Source: Eubacteriales bacterium (lineage in GTDB: Bacteria > Bacillota > Clostridia > Oscillospirales > Butyricicoccaceae). From it: DNA of 64,000 nucleotides. Within the stretch, counting starts at the first letter, position 1. The number at the start of each line of letters is the position of its first letter. Below, piece after piece: positions 40,959 through 50,871 of this stretch. Position numbers and translations under genes: made by a program. Where the stretch lies: NCBI GenBank assembly GCA_030539335.1, contig JAUNSG010000010.1, positions 1-64,000 of the forward strand, in the 5' to 3' direction. The notes under the pieces are model-generated. The model had not been told where the DNA came from and did no database searches. It was given only the letters and a program-made list of their open reading frames with translations.

Positions 40959-42431
40959 TCACAAAGCAGCCGCCCAGTCAATCAGCGCCTGCTTTCCAGC
41001 GTTGATCTTTTCCAGTGCGCTGTTATATTCGTATGGATATTTCGGGTTGCTGATGCGCCGGATTTTATAGGAATCTGCACCGATCAGCTTGGTCACCCCG
41101 CCGGCGCCGAGTGACAGAATGGTCTGCAGCTCCTCCATCATATAGATGTTATACGCGCATTCAAAGCCCTGCCGCGTCCAACCGACATTCTCATAGCCCC
41201 CCGCCATAAACTTCTGACGGTACAGATAATAGGGGGAATACCCCGCCGCTGTGAGCCGCTTTGTCGCGTGCTCCAGCATCTGACGGACCGCCTCATGCCG
41301 TCCCACCGCGCGCAGACGGTCGTTCTGATTGGCGCCGCGCTTGACCGCCAGGGTGTGCACCGTGATGTTTTCCGGCTGCAGCGCAATCAGCTCTTCGATG
41401 GTGTGCGCAAAGCGTTCCGGTGTGTCGCCGTCCAATCCGGCGATCGTGTCCATATTGATGACGTGGAATCCAATCTCCCGCGCCATCCGGTAGGTACGGA
41501 TGACATCCTGCGCGCTGTGCTTTCGGCCAATGGCAGCGAGGACCTCATCGTTCATCGACTGCGGATTGATCGAAATCCGATCCACACCGTGCTGTGCCAA
41601 CACCCGCAGTTTTTCCTCTGTGATGGTATCCGGGCGTCCGGCCTCTACGGTAAACTCCGAACAGGCCGACAGGTCAAAGGACCGATGTACGGTACCAAGC
41701 AGACGCTCGAGCTGCTGCGCCGACAAGGTTGTCGGCGTGCCGCCGCCGATATAGGCGGAAACAATGCGCAGGCCTGCCTGCCGGACAACCTGCCCCGCAT
41801 GCTCGATTTCTGCACACAGGGTATCCAGATAAGGCGCCATAAGTGCGCCGGCCTTTTCGATGGAATGGCTGACAAACGAACAATAACTGCACCGCGACGG
41901 GCAGAATGGGATGCCGATATAGAGCGAAATGTCCTTTGGCGCCAGCTTTTTCTTGTAATCCCATGCAATTCCCGCAGAGCGGATGGCAAGCGCCCGGCGT
42001 GCCGGAGACACCTTATATTCCTCGGTCATAATGCGGGCAACCTCTGCCGGTGTATAGCCCTTTTCCAGAAAACCGCGGGCAAACTTCGCCGGACGGACCC
42101 CCGTCAGCGATCCCCATTCCGGTACAAAATCCAGAAACGGCGTCACGGTGTCAAACACTGCCATTTTGATGGCATGGCTTTCCGCGCGCTTGTTATCCGC
42201 AGGCGATCCCGTCACCGGGACCACCTTTTCACAGCAGTTCTGCCTTCCCTCTCTGCGGCAGCAGGCACGGATGCGCGTCTCACTGCCCAGACGATCAACG
42301 GTAACACCGAGCGCATTCGGTTCCGAATCGTCCGCCACATCCACCCGTTCCGGAATCTCCGCCGGAAGCAGATTCAGCAGCATATCACGGATCGGATGAT
42401 CGTTTTCCAGCCCGTCTACCGTGTAAATCAT
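40959..42431 (-). CDS. hemZ: Coproporphyrinogen dehydrogenase HemZ (radical SAM)
   Basis: 490 residues. Radical SAM cluster motif CxxxCxxC in IGIPFCPSRCSYCSF (about residue 175), YIGGGTPTTLS and TVEAGRPDTIT, preceded by the long N-terminal domain that marks HemZ apart from HemN. It oxidatively decarboxylates coproporphyrinogen III without oxygen, or serves as a haem-related radical SAM enzyme. It overlaps the upstream MBL-fold gene by four bases. Confidence 0.92.
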   Translation of the reverse strand: MIYTVDGLENDHPIRDMLLNLLPAEIPERVDVADDSEPNALGVTVDRLGSETRIRACCRREGRQNCCEKVVPVTGSPADNKRAESHAIKMAVFDTVTPFLDFVPEWGSLTGVRPAKFARGFLEKGYTPAEVARIMTEEYKVSPARRALAIRSAGIAWDYKKKLAPKDISLYIGIPFCPSRCSYCSFVSHSIEKAGALMAPYLDTLCAEIEHAGQVVRQAGLRIVSAYIGGGTPTTLSAQQLERLLGTVHRSFDLSACSEFTVEAGRPDTITEEKLRVLAQHGVDRISINPQSMNDEVLAAIGRKHSAQDVIRTYRMAREIGFHVINMDTIAGLDGDTPERFAHTIEELIALQPENITVHTLAVKRGANQNDRLRAVGRHEAVRQMLEHATKRLTAAGYSPYYLYRQKFMAGGYENVGWTRQGFECAYNIYMMEELQTILSLGAGGVTKLIGADSYKIRRISNPKYPYEYNSALEKINAGKQALIDWAAAL

Positions 42432-43075
42432 TTTCCAACCGCCTGTTTCATATACGGATTATGCCTGCGCTCATAGTCCAGTGTCGAGGTCATCATATGT
42501 CCCGGATAGACGTTGTAGTTGCCCTCCATGTCATGCAGACGCTTGAGCGAACGCAGCATGGCGGAAAAATCTCCGCCCGGCAGGTCACAGCGGCCGCACT
42601 CCTGACAGAACAACGTATCTCCGGTGAATAAATTCTCGCCGATCTGAATCGTACACGAGCCGGGGGTGTGCCCCGGTGTGTGGTAATAATGAGCGGTCAA
42701 TCCGCCAAAGGTCACCTCTGTGCCCTCGTTTGCCTCAATGTCTGCGCCCGGGAAATCGTAACGGTTTTTGATCTGCCGTCCGTATGCACCAAAGGAATCC
42801 AGTCCGGCATCCGCCTGATACAGATAGCGCTCCTCCGAATGGACGACAACCTGAGCTCCAGTCTGGCGCTTAATCTCGCCGACGGCGAGGATATGGTCAA
42901 AGTGTGCATGGGTCAGCAGGATATACTTCAAATCCACCTGATTGTCACGGATCATCTTCATCAGCTGCGATGCATTGTCGCCCGGATCAATGATGGCGCC
43001 CTCTTTGCTTTCCTCGTCAAAAATAAGATAGCAATTGGTGCCGATATCGCCCACACAGGTTTTTAACAGTTTCAA
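42428..43075 (-). CDS. Metallo-beta-lactamase-fold hydrolase (glyoxalase II-like)
   Basis: 215 residues. Metal motif LLTHAHFDHILAVG (HxHxDH), followed by HTPGHTPGSCTI, FTGDTLF and the C-terminal YPGHMM. This pattern fits the YqgX/GloB-like group. It could hydrolyse thioesters; the substrate is unknown. It lies 13 bases after dtd and overlaps hemZ. Confidence 0.88.
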   Translation of the reverse strand: MKLLKTCVGDIGTNCYLIFDEESKEGAIIDPGDNASQLMKMIRDNQVDLKYILLTHAHFDHILAVGEIKRQTGAQVVVHSEERYLYQADAGLDSFGAYGRQIKNRYDFPGADIEANEGTEVTFGGLTAHYYHTPGHTPGSCTIQIGENLFTGDTLFCQECGRCDLPGGDFSAMLRSLKRLHDMEGNYNVYPGHMMTSTLDYERRHNPYMKQAVGK

Positions 43076-43088
43076 AGGGGTTCCCTCC

Positions 43089-43544
43089 TTATTTTTTCAT
43101 CATCTGGTCGGTATCCAGAAAAAGAGTCACCGGACCATCGTTGAGCAGCTCGACCTTCATCTCTGCGCCGAACTCTCCGGTCTGCACCGGGACGCCAAGC
43201 TCCCGGCAGCAGGTTACAAAATATTCGTACAGACGGTTGGCCTGTTCTCCCTTGGCGGCGCCCATAAAGTTCGGGCGCTTCCCCTTGCGGCAGTCGCCAT
43301 ACAGGGTGAACTGGCTGACCACCAGCAGACTGCCGCCAATGTCCGACAGTTCACGGTTCATACGGCCTTCTTCGTCCGGAAAGACGCGCAGTCCGACACA
43401 TTTCCCTGCCAAATAGCGCGCCTGCTCCTCCGTGTCCTCCGGCGCTACGCCGAGCAGGATGAGAAATCCGTCTCCGATTTCTCCGGTTGTCCGTCCGTCT
43501 ACCGATACCTTGGCGTGTGTGACACGCTGTAAAATTGCTCTCAT
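43089..43544 (-). CDS. dtd: D-aminoacyl-tRNA deacylase
   Basis: 151 residues. MRAILQRVTHAKVSVDG, the DTD signature SQFTLYGDCRKGKRPNF and the second motif LLNDGPVTLFLDT (Gly-cisPro dipeptide in GPVT). It hydrolyses D-amino acids from tRNA. I chose the ATG at 43544; an upstream in-frame codon would overlap relA. The dtd gene after relA is a widespread Firmicute order. Confidence 0.96.
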   Translation of the reverse strand: MRAILQRVTHAKVSVDGRTTGEIGDGFLILLGVAPEDTEEQARYLAGKCVGLRVFPDEEGRMNRELSDIGGSLLVVSQFTLYGDCRKGKRPNFMGAAKGEQANRLYEYFVTCCRELGVPVQTGEFGAEMKVELLNDGPVTLFLDTDQMMKK

Positions 43545-43554
43545 CCGGCTGTCC

Positions 43555-45717
43555 TCAGTTTGACTGACGGGTGACATTGATGACACCCTTGATCGAACGG
43601 AGCTTGCTGATGAGCATTTCCAGCTGCGGGATGCCGGTCACATCCACAACCGCGTTGATGATCCCAAAGCCTTCCGACAACGTTTTTCCGTTAAAGTCCG
43701 AAATATTGACGCGATTGTTCGACAGCATCATCAAAACATCACTCATGACGCCGACGCGGTCCGACGTGGATATCTGCAGCGCCGTACTGAACCGTTCCTT
43801 GGACTCGATGTTGCTCTCATCCCAGCGGACATCAATCCAGCGGTCCTGATCCTCTTCACTGCTATTTTTAAAGTTGACACAATCCCGCCGATGAACCGAA
43901 ACGCCATAGCCGCGTGTGATATAGCCGACGATGTCATCGCCCGGAATCGGTGTACAACAGCGGGCAAACTTGACCAGACAGTTGCCAATGCCCTCGACAA
44001 TGACGCCGGAGTCCGATTTCGGGGCTTTCCTGCCGGTGAGCGGCTGTTTTGCCGCCTCGGCCTTGCGCGCACGGATGACCTCATCCCGCACCTTATTAAT
44101 GACCTTGGTAATGGTAATGCCGCCGTAACCGAGGCTCGCGTACAGCTCTTCCAGAGAGGCATAATTGAACTTATTGAGCACACTCTGGCGAATCTCATCC
44201 TTCTCCATAAAGTGGCTGTACAGCAGATTTGCCTTCAGCTCACGCTCCAAATCCTCCTTGCCGCGGACGATGTTTTCCTCACGACATTCCTTTTTGAACC
44301 ATTGCTTGATTTTGTTGCGCGCTTCCGACGTCTTGATGATCTTGAGCCAATCGCGCTTCGGGCCACGCGTCTCCTTCGACGTGATGATCTCCACAATATC
44401 GCCGTTCTGCAAATTATAATCAATCGGGGCAATGCGGCCGTTGATCTTACATCCGACCATGCGATTGCCCACCGCAGAATGGATGCCGTAGGCAAAATCG
44501 ATTGGTGTGGCCCCTGCCGGCAGGTTGACGACATCGCCGCGCGGCGTGAATACGAATACCTCGTCGGAAAACAGGTCGACCTTGATCGCCTTGATGAAAT
44601 CCTCCGCCTCGGTATCCTGCTGTGCTTCCAGAAGCTGGCGAATCCAGGCGTAGGTGTCCTCGTCTCCCTTGGTGTTGAGTCCCTGTTTGTACTTCCAATG
44701 CGCTGCGACACCGTATTCCGCCATCTTATGCATCTCTTCCGTGCGAATCTGTACCTCAAACGGAATGCCTGCACGGCCGATTACCGTCGTGTGCAGCGAC
44801 CGATAGCCGTTGGGCTTCGGCGTGGAGATATAGTCCTTAAACCGTCCCGGAATCGGCTTATACAGATCGTGGACGTAACCCAGAACATTATAACAGTCCG
44901 CCACCGATTCCACGATGACACGCACCGCACAGATGTCATAAATCTCATTGATGTTCTTGTTTTGTGAATACATCTTGCGGTAAATGCTGTATATATGCTT
45001 GACACGGGCGGAAATTGTGTTCTGAATGCCGCTCTCGTTCAGCTTCTTGCCAATGGTCCTCTGAATGCGCTCCAAGAATTTTTCGTGCTCACTGCTCTGC
45101 TTTGCCAAGCCGTCTACAATTTCCTGATATCCAATCGGGTCCAAATGCTTGAGCGACAGATCCTCCAGCTCCCATTTGACGCGCTGCATGCCCAAACGAT
45201 GGGCGATCGGCGCATAGATCTCCATGGTCTCCAACGACTTGGAGCGCTGCTTCGCCTCCGTCATGAACTGGATCGTCCGCATATTGTGCAGGCGGTCAGC
45301 CAGCTTGATGAGAATGACTCGGATGTCCTTTGCCATCGCGATCAGCATCTTGCGCAGATCCTCCATCTGCTCCTGCTCCTTGGAATACCGGATCTGTCCC
45401 AGTCGTGTGACGCCATCCACCAATTCGGCCACGGTCTCGCCAAACTTTTGTGAAATCGCCTCGTAGTCAAAGGAAGTGTCCTCAATGCAGTCATGCAGCA
45501 GGCCGGCACAGATGGAATCCGTGTCCAGTCCCATTTCGACAATGATCTCCGCTACCGACAGCGGATGAATAATATATGGGTCGCCATTTTTGCGCTTCTG
45601 CCCCTCATGGGCGGCCGCAGCGCATTCATAGGCAGCACGAATTTTCTCCACATCTGCAGAGGGGTTTTGCTTTTGTACTCGCTCGATTAAAAAATCAGCT
45701 TTTGTCTTCATATCCAT
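43555..45717 (-). CDS. relA: Bifunctional (p)ppGpp synthetase/hydrolase, RelA/SpoT family
   Basis: 720 residues. HD hydrolase domain intact (HxxxED-type residues in LLHDCIED, His75/Asp76), so it can both make and degrade (p)ppGpp. Synthetase core with ICAVRVIV, RFKDYISTPKPNGYRSLHTTV. A TGS domain (VFVFTPRGDVVNLPAGATPIDFAY), a CC/zinc-finger-type region (VKFARCCTPIPGDDIVGYITRG) and a C-terminal ACT domain follow. It begins 22 bases after recJ. Confidence 0.96.
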   Translation of the reverse strand: MDMKTKADFLIERVQKQNPSADVEKIRAAYECAAAAHEGQKRKNGDPYIIHPLSVAEIIVEMGLDTDSICAGLLHDCIEDTSFDYEAISQKFGETVAELVDGVTRLGQIRYSKEQEQMEDLRKMLIAMAKDIRVILIKLADRLHNMRTIQFMTEAKQRSKSLETMEIYAPIAHRLGMQRVKWELEDLSLKHLDPIGYQEIVDGLAKQSSEHEKFLERIQRTIGKKLNESGIQNTISARVKHIYSIYRKMYSQNKNINEIYDICAVRVIVESVADCYNVLGYVHDLYKPIPGRFKDYISTPKPNGYRSLHTTVIGRAGIPFEVQIRTEEMHKMAEYGVAAHWKYKQGLNTKGDEDTYAWIRQLLEAQQDTEAEDFIKAIKVDLFSDEVFVFTPRGDVVNLPAGATPIDFAYGIHSAVGNRMVGCKINGRIAPIDYNLQNGDIVEIITSKETRGPKRDWLKIIKTSEARNKIKQWFKKECREENIVRGKEDLERELKANLLYSHFMEKDEIRQSVLNKFNYASLEELYASLGYGGITITKVINKVRDEVIRARKAEAAKQPLTGRKAPKSDSGVIVEGIGNCLVKFARCCTPIPGDDIVGYITRGYGVSVHRRDCVNFKNSSEEDQDRWIDVRWDESNIESKERFSTALQISTSDRVGVMSDVLMMLSNNRVNISDFNGKTLSEGFGIINAVVDVTGIPQLEMLISKLRSIKGVINVTRQSN

Positions 45718-45739
45718 GGTTCTTACTCCCCAGACGACT

Positions 45740-47836
45740 TCAGGTCGCCGATGTATTCGGATGTTTCATCCGACGCAAGGTGCTCAGCACAACCGATTTG
45801 CTGATATCCGCCTTTCCCGTGTACGGGAGCAGCCGGACATTGACCAATCCGTTCTTGAAATGATAGCTGAGCAAACGGCTCTCGGAAAACACATCCAGAC
45901 AGACAAATAGTTTGCCAATGTTTATGTCTCGTTTGCTCTCCCACTCAATGCGGCGGGATAAAGTGTTATAGGGCGCGCTCAGACGCTTATTTTCCGCACG
46001 GGAATTCAGATGCCGCCAGACAGCGACCAAATCCCTGCGGTCCGGATACAACCGGTCCACTTCCCCGGCGGTAATCGCATCCCCATCGATAAAGGTCGAA
46101 TAGCTCTTCATCAGGGTGTGATCCTTTTTCAACTCACAGGCACTGAGCCGGATGTCCTTGAGCATGAGCTGAATGGTGCTCTTACCGCGGAAATGGTTGA
46201 TCTCCAGGCTAAATGCCGCATCCACGATATTGCCCTGTACAACACTGCATCCGCCGGACCCCGTTCCAAACAGCATCGCCGTAAAGAAAATACCATTTTT
46301 GCTCAACAGCATTTTCAAATGGCGGTCACTGGAAATCGGTGTGATCTCCTCAACGACCATCTCCCGCATGCCGAAAACCGGTTCCGGATTCCCCATCCCA
46401 TACGGCTCCAAAATGCGCAGTCCGCGAATGGATTCCATCGAGACGTGCTCCGGACGGATCATACAATCTACATCGAGGATTGGCGCGGTATCTTCCTGCC
46501 GGATATTTTCCTTGGCATAGTCACAAATGCACTGTTTAAACGCCGGCAGGTTCTCGCGTTCAATGGTCAGACCGGCAGCCAGTGCATGGCCACCGAATTT
46601 CTCCAGAAATCCTGCGCTGTGCTCCAGCGCTTCAAACAGGTTGAAGCCGCGCACCGAACGTCCCGAGCCTTTGCCCCGATCGCCATCCAGCGAAATCAGC
46701 ACGGTAGGACAGCCATAGCGGTCAGAAATCCGGGAGGAGACGATGCCGATCACACCATGGTGCCATTCCTCGCCCCACAGAACAATCATGCGGTCCTCTT
46801 CCGGATCATATTCCTTTTGCAGCACCGCATATGCCTGCTCCAGGATGGCATTTTCTTCATTTTGCCGTTCCTTATTCTGCTGACAGAGCATGGCTGCAAT
46901 TTCCGCGGCGCGGGAGAGGCTGTTTGTCAAAAACAGCTCTGCGGCCATCTGTGCACAGCCCATACGTCCGGCGGCATTGATGCGCGGCGCAAGCGTGAAA
47001 CTGACCACACTCGCGGTCATACGCTTTTCCTCCACACCGGCCTCCCGCATCAGCATACGCAGTCCGGGGTTATCCGTATGCACAAGATATTGCAGTCCGT
47101 TCGCCACAATCGCGCGGTTTTCTCCGCGCAGCGGCATGACGTCCGCAATCGTGCCAACGGCAACCAAATCCAGACAGTTGTCCAGCACATCCGAAAGATA
47201 CTCCGGCCCAGCCAGGGCACAGATCAATTTAAAGGCAACGCCGACACCGGCCAGCTCCTGGAACGGATATCGACTGTCCGGCCGCTTTGGGTTGACAATC
47301 GCCAAAGCATCCGGCAATTGATCCATACACTCATGATGGTCGGTTATTACCATTTTTAATCCGATTTTTTTCGCAAAGGCGGCCTCTTCCATTGCTGTAA
47401 TTCCCGAATCCACGGTGATGACCAACGAGACTCCCTCGTCCCGCAGCTTCTGAAGGGCGGAACAATTGAGTCCGTAGCCTTCCGTCAACCGGTCAGGAAT
47501 GTAAAATGTGCAATCCGCATACAGACTGCGCAGATAGCGAACCAGGACACAGGTTGACGTGATGCCGTCAACGTCATAGTCCCCGAAAACAGCGATCCGT
47601 TCCCCGGCATCCACCGCATCGCGGATAATCTGAACGGCCTTTTCCATATCCGGCAACAGCAGCGGATCGTTCAGCCGGGAAAAGTCTGCCGCCAGAAAAT
47701 CTGTCGCCGCTTCCGGCGTGTCCATCCCGCGGGAGCACAAAACGGCCGCGGTCAGCAGCGGATATCCTCCTTCCTGTGAAAGAGCGCGCACGGCATTGCC
47801 ATCCAGCTTGGCAATATTCCATTGTTTCGTTCTCAT
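45740..47836 (-). CDS. recJ: Single-stranded-DNA-specific exonuclease RecJ
   Basis: 698 residues. DHH phosphoesterase motifs FGDYDVDGITS, VDSGITAMEEA and ITDHHECMD; DHHA1 domain around GDRGKGSGRSVRGFNLFEAL and GGHALAAGLTIERENL; an OB-fold follows. A C-terminal extension of about 130 residues ends the protein. It acts 5' to 3' on single strands in recombination and mismatch or base excision repair. It is the first gene of a seven-gene operon with a clear sigma-A promoter. Confidence 0.95.
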   Translation of the reverse strand: MRTKQWNIAKLDGNAVRALSQEGGYPLLTAAVLCSRGMDTPEAATDFLAADFSRLNDPLLLPDMEKAVQIIRDAVDAGERIAVFGDYDVDGITSTCVLVRYLRSLYADCTFYIPDRLTEGYGLNCSALQKLRDEGVSLVITVDSGITAMEEAAFAKKIGLKMVITDHHECMDQLPDALAIVNPKRPDSRYPFQELAGVGVAFKLICALAGPEYLSDVLDNCLDLVAVGTIADVMPLRGENRAIVANGLQYLVHTDNPGLRMLMREAGVEEKRMTASVVSFTLAPRINAAGRMGCAQMAAELFLTNSLSRAAEIAAMLCQQNKERQNEENAILEQAYAVLQKEYDPEEDRMIVLWGEEWHHGVIGIVSSRISDRYGCPTVLISLDGDRGKGSGRSVRGFNLFEALEHSAGFLEKFGGHALAAGLTIERENLPAFKQCICDYAKENIRQEDTAPILDVDCMIRPEHVSMESIRGLRILEPYGMGNPEPVFGMREMVVEEITPISSDRHLKMLLSKNGIFFTAMLFGTGSGGCSVVQGNIVDAAFSLEINHFRGKSTIQLMLKDIRLSACELKKDHTLMKSYSTFIDGDAITAGEVDRLYPDRRDLVAVWRHLNSRAENKRLSAPYNTLSRRIEWESKRDINIGKLFVCLDVFSESRLLSYHFKNGLVNVRLLPYTGKADISKSVVLSTLRRMKHPNTSAT

Positions 47837-47871
47837 TGCTACTCCTCAGTGATATATTTTAATTCGAATTC

Positions 47872-47900
47872 ATTATAGCAGAAAAAAATCATTCTCACAA
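47872..47900 (-). promoter_or_regulatory. Sigma-A promoter of the recJ-relA operon
   Basis: Minus strand TTGTGA (47895-47900), 17-bp spacer, TATAAT (47872-47877), about 35 bases before the recJ ATG; GAGGAG is the ribosome-binding site. Confidence 0.78.
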
Positions 47901-47984
47901 CGGATATGTGCAGAATTACCATAAAACGCAGAGAAAAATCAGTAAATTTTTTGTCCATTTCCGGAGTCTGTGAAGAATTTGGAA

Positions 47985-48021
47985 GAAAAAAGCGACTGAC
48001 AGAATGCTTTCTGCCAGCCGC
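47985..48021 (-). terminator. Terminator of uvrBA
   Basis: A 12-pair stem with wobbles (48010-48021 with 47992-48003) followed on the minus strand by TTTTTTC, 14 bases after the uvrA stop. Confidence 0.82.
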
Positions 48022-48035
48022 CAAATCGTTTTCAA

Positions 48036-50855
48036 TCATTCCAGATATTTTTTCAGGTATTGACCGGTATAGGACGACGCACACCGAACAATGTCTTCCG
48101 GGGTACCGGTACACACGATGTACCCGCCTTCGTCGCCGCCCTCTGGGCCGAGGTCGATGATATGATCGGCAATCTTGATGACATCCAGATTGTGCTCGAT
48201 GACAACGACCGTATTGCCGCCCTCGACCAGCTTTTGCAGGACATCCGTCAAGCGATGGACATCCGCGATGTGCAGTCCGGTCGTCGGTTCGTCCAAAATA
48301 TAGATGGTCCGTCCGGTCGCTTTCTTGGAAAGCTCTGTTGCAAGCTTGACACGCTGGGACTCTCCGCCGGACAACGTTGTGGAAGACTGTCCCAGCTTCA
48401 CATAGCCCAGACCAACCTCCTGCAGCGTGCGAATTTTCCGCGCAATTTTCGGCTGATTTTCAAAGAACACAACCGCCTCGTCAATCGTCATATCCAGCAC
48501 TTCGCTGATGTTCTTCCCTTTATATCGTACCTCCAGCGTCTCACGATTGTACCGTGTGCCGCCGCAGACCTCGCACGGGACATAAACATCCGGCAGGAAA
48601 TTCATCTCGATCTTTTTGAGCCCGTCGCCCATGCATGCCTCGCAGCGTCCCCCCTTCACATTGAAAGAGAACCGTCCCGGACCGTAGGCGCGCATTTTCG
48701 CGTCCTGCGTCGCCGCGTACAGGGAACGAATATCGTTGAACACACCGGTATAGGTCGCCGGATTCGAACGCGGCGTGCGTCCAATCGGAGACTGGTCAAT
48801 CGCAATGACCTTGTCCAGATGCTCCATACCGAAGACCTCGTCAAATGCCCCCGCTTTTTTCTTTGCGCGGTTGAGTTCCGCGGCCAGCTTCTTATAAAGG
48901 ATCTCATTGACAAAGGAGGACTTGCCGCTGCCGGAAACACCTGTGACGCAGGTCATCGTTCCGAGCGGGATGGTGAAGGTCTGATTCTTCAGATTATTCA
49001 CGCGGCACCCTGTAAAGGTGAGCGCATTGCCATTCCCTATTTTTCGCTCAGATGGCACAGGAATCTGCCGTTTTCTGCTCAAATATTGGCCAGTAACAGA
49101 TTCTTCGCAATGCAGCAGGTCATCGACTTCACCCTCGAAGATAATCTCGCCTCCGTTGACTCCTGCCCCCGGACCGACATCAATGATATGGTCTGCCGCA
49201 TACATTGTGTCCTCATCGTGCTCGACAACAATGAGTGTATTTCCCATATCGCGCAGCTCCTTGAGCGTACCAAGCAGCTTATCATTGTCGCGTTGGTGCA
49301 GGCCAATGGACGGCTCGTCGAGGATATAGAGTACCCCCATCAAAGAAGAACCAATCTGCGTTGCAAGGCGGATACGCTGGCTCTCCCCGCCGGACAGCGT
49401 TCCGGAAGGACGCGCGAGAGTCAAATAATTGAGCCCGACGCTATTGAGGAATCCAAGACGGCTGGTAATTTCCTTGAGAATCTGGTCGGCAATCTTCCTC
49501 TTCTGCGGTGTGAGCGATAAATTCCGGATGAAATCCAGCTCTTCTGTGACGGATTTCTCGCAGAACTCCATAATATTCAGCCCGTCGACCAGAACCGCCA
49601 GCAGCTCCTTGCGCAGACGGCGTCCTTTGCATTTCGGGCATGCAATGGCACTCATGCTCTCTTCAATTTCCACACGAACGTAGTCCGAGGTCGTTTCCTC
49701 ATGGCGGCGTTCCAGATTGGAGATCACTCCCTCAAACGGCTGCTCCATACGTCCGCCGGAATAGCGTGCCACGCGAAGCAGCAGCTTTTCTTCCCCCGTA
49801 CCGTACAATAGAGCTTCCACCGCTTCTTCACTCATTTTTTCAATCGGTGTGTCCAGATCAAAACCATATTTTTTCCCCAGCGCATCATAATACATCCGCG
49901 CAATACTGCCCGGATCACAGCTGGACCATCCGCTCGCCTGAATGGCGCCCTGCCGAATGGACAGCTTGGGATTTGGGATGATCTGATCCGGATCAATCTT
50001 CATCTGAATCCCAAGACCGGCACAGCTCGGACACGCACCGTACGGATTGTTAAATGAAAACATTCGCGGTGCCATTTCTTCGATCGAGATCCCGCAGTCC
50101 TCACAGGCATAGTTCTGTGAGAATGACAGTTCCCGCTCCCCAACAATATCGGCGATCAACAGGCCGCCGGACTGTGCACACGCGGTTTCCACCGACTCCG
50201 TCAAACGGCTGCGAATCTCTGCCTTCACCATCAGACGATCGACAACAATCTCAATACTGTGTTTTTTATTTTTATCCAGTTCGATCTCTTCCGACAGATC
50301 GTACAGATTCCCATCCACACGGACGCGGACATAGCCGCTCTTTTTTGCCCGTTCCAGCACCTTGACATGCTGTCCCTTTTTCTGCCGGATGACCGGCGCC
50401 AAAATTTGCAGCTTGGTGCGCTCCGGAAGGCTCATCAGCTGGTCAACAATCTGGTCGACCGTCTGCTGCTTGATTTCCTTGCCACATTTCGGACAATGCG
50501 GTATGCCAACCCGCGACCAGAGCAGACGAAGATAGTCGTAAATCTCCGTCACCGTTCCAACGGTAGAACGCGGGTTTTTGCTGGTTGTCTTCTGATCAAT
50601 CGAAATCGCCGGAGAAAGGCCTTCGATATAGTCCACATCCGGCTTGTCCATCTGCCCCAAAAACTGACGGGCATAGGAGGAGAGCGATTCCACATATCGG
50701 CGCTGCCCCTCCGCATAAATGGTATCAAACGCAAGGGAGGATTTGCCGCTGCCGGACAGGCCGGTCAGAACAACCAGCTTATCGCGCGGAATCCACACCT
50801 CTACATTTTTCAGATTGTGCTCTCGGGCACCTTTTACATGAATAAAATCCTGCAT
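48036..50855 (-). CDS. uvrA: Excinuclease ABC subunit A
   Basis: 939 residues. Two ABC ATPase modules: Walker [15 protein letters not shown] and [15 protein letters not shown]; signatures [16 protein letters not shown] and [16 protein letters not shown]. Zinc-binding pairs include CPKCGKEI and [10 protein letters not shown]. It recognises bulky DNA lesions with UvrB in nucleotide excision repair. I took the ATG at 50855 ([15 protein letters not shown]); upstream codons overlap uvrB. There is a 16-base gap from uvrB. Confidence 0.98.
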   Translation of the reverse strand: MQDFIHVKGAREHNLKNVEVWIPRDKLVVLTGLSGSGKSSLAFDTIYAEGQRRYVESLSSYARQFLGQMDKPDVDYIEGLSPAISIDQKTTSKNPRSTVGTVTEIYDYLRLLWSRVGIPHCPKCGKEIKQQTVDQIVDQLMSLPERTKLQILAPVIRQKKGQHVKVLERAKKSGYVRVRVDGNLYDLSEEIELDKNKKHSIEIVVDRLMVKAEIRSRLTESVETACAQSGGLLIADIVGERELSFSQNYACEDCGISIEEMAPRMFSFNNPYGACPSCAGLGIQMKIDPDQIIPNPKLSIRQGAIQASGWSSCDPGSIARMYYDALGKKYGFDLDTPIEKMSEEAVEALLYGTGEEKLLLRVARYSGGRMEQPFEGVISNLERRHEETTSDYVRVEIEESMSAIACPKCKGRRLRKELLAVLVDGLNIMEFCEKSVTEELDFIRNLSLTPQKRKIADQILKEITSRLGFLNSVGLNYLTLARPSGTLSGGESQRIRLATQIGSSLMGVLYILDEPSIGLHQRDNDKLLGTLKELRDMGNTLIVVEHDEDTMYAADHIIDVGPGAGVNGGEIIFEGEVDDLLHCEESVTGQYLSRKRQIPVPSERKIGNGNALTFTGCRVNNLKNQTFTIPLGTMTCVTGVSGSGKSSFVNEILYKKLAAELNRAKKKAGAFDEVFGMEHLDKVIAIDQSPIGRTPRSNPATYTGVFNDIRSLYAATQDAKMRAYGPGRFSFNVKGGRCEACMGDGLKKIEMNFLPDVYVPCEVCGGTRYNRETLEVRYKGKNISEVLDMTIDEAVVFFENQPKIARKIRTLQEVGLGYVKLGQSSTTLSGGESQRVKLATELSKKATGRTIYILDEPTTGLHIADVHRLTDVLQKLVEGGNTVVVIEHNLDVIKIADHIIDLGPEGGDEGGYIVCTGTPEDIVRCASSYTGQYLKKYLE

Positions 50856-50871
50856 TGTTTTTCTCAAGCTC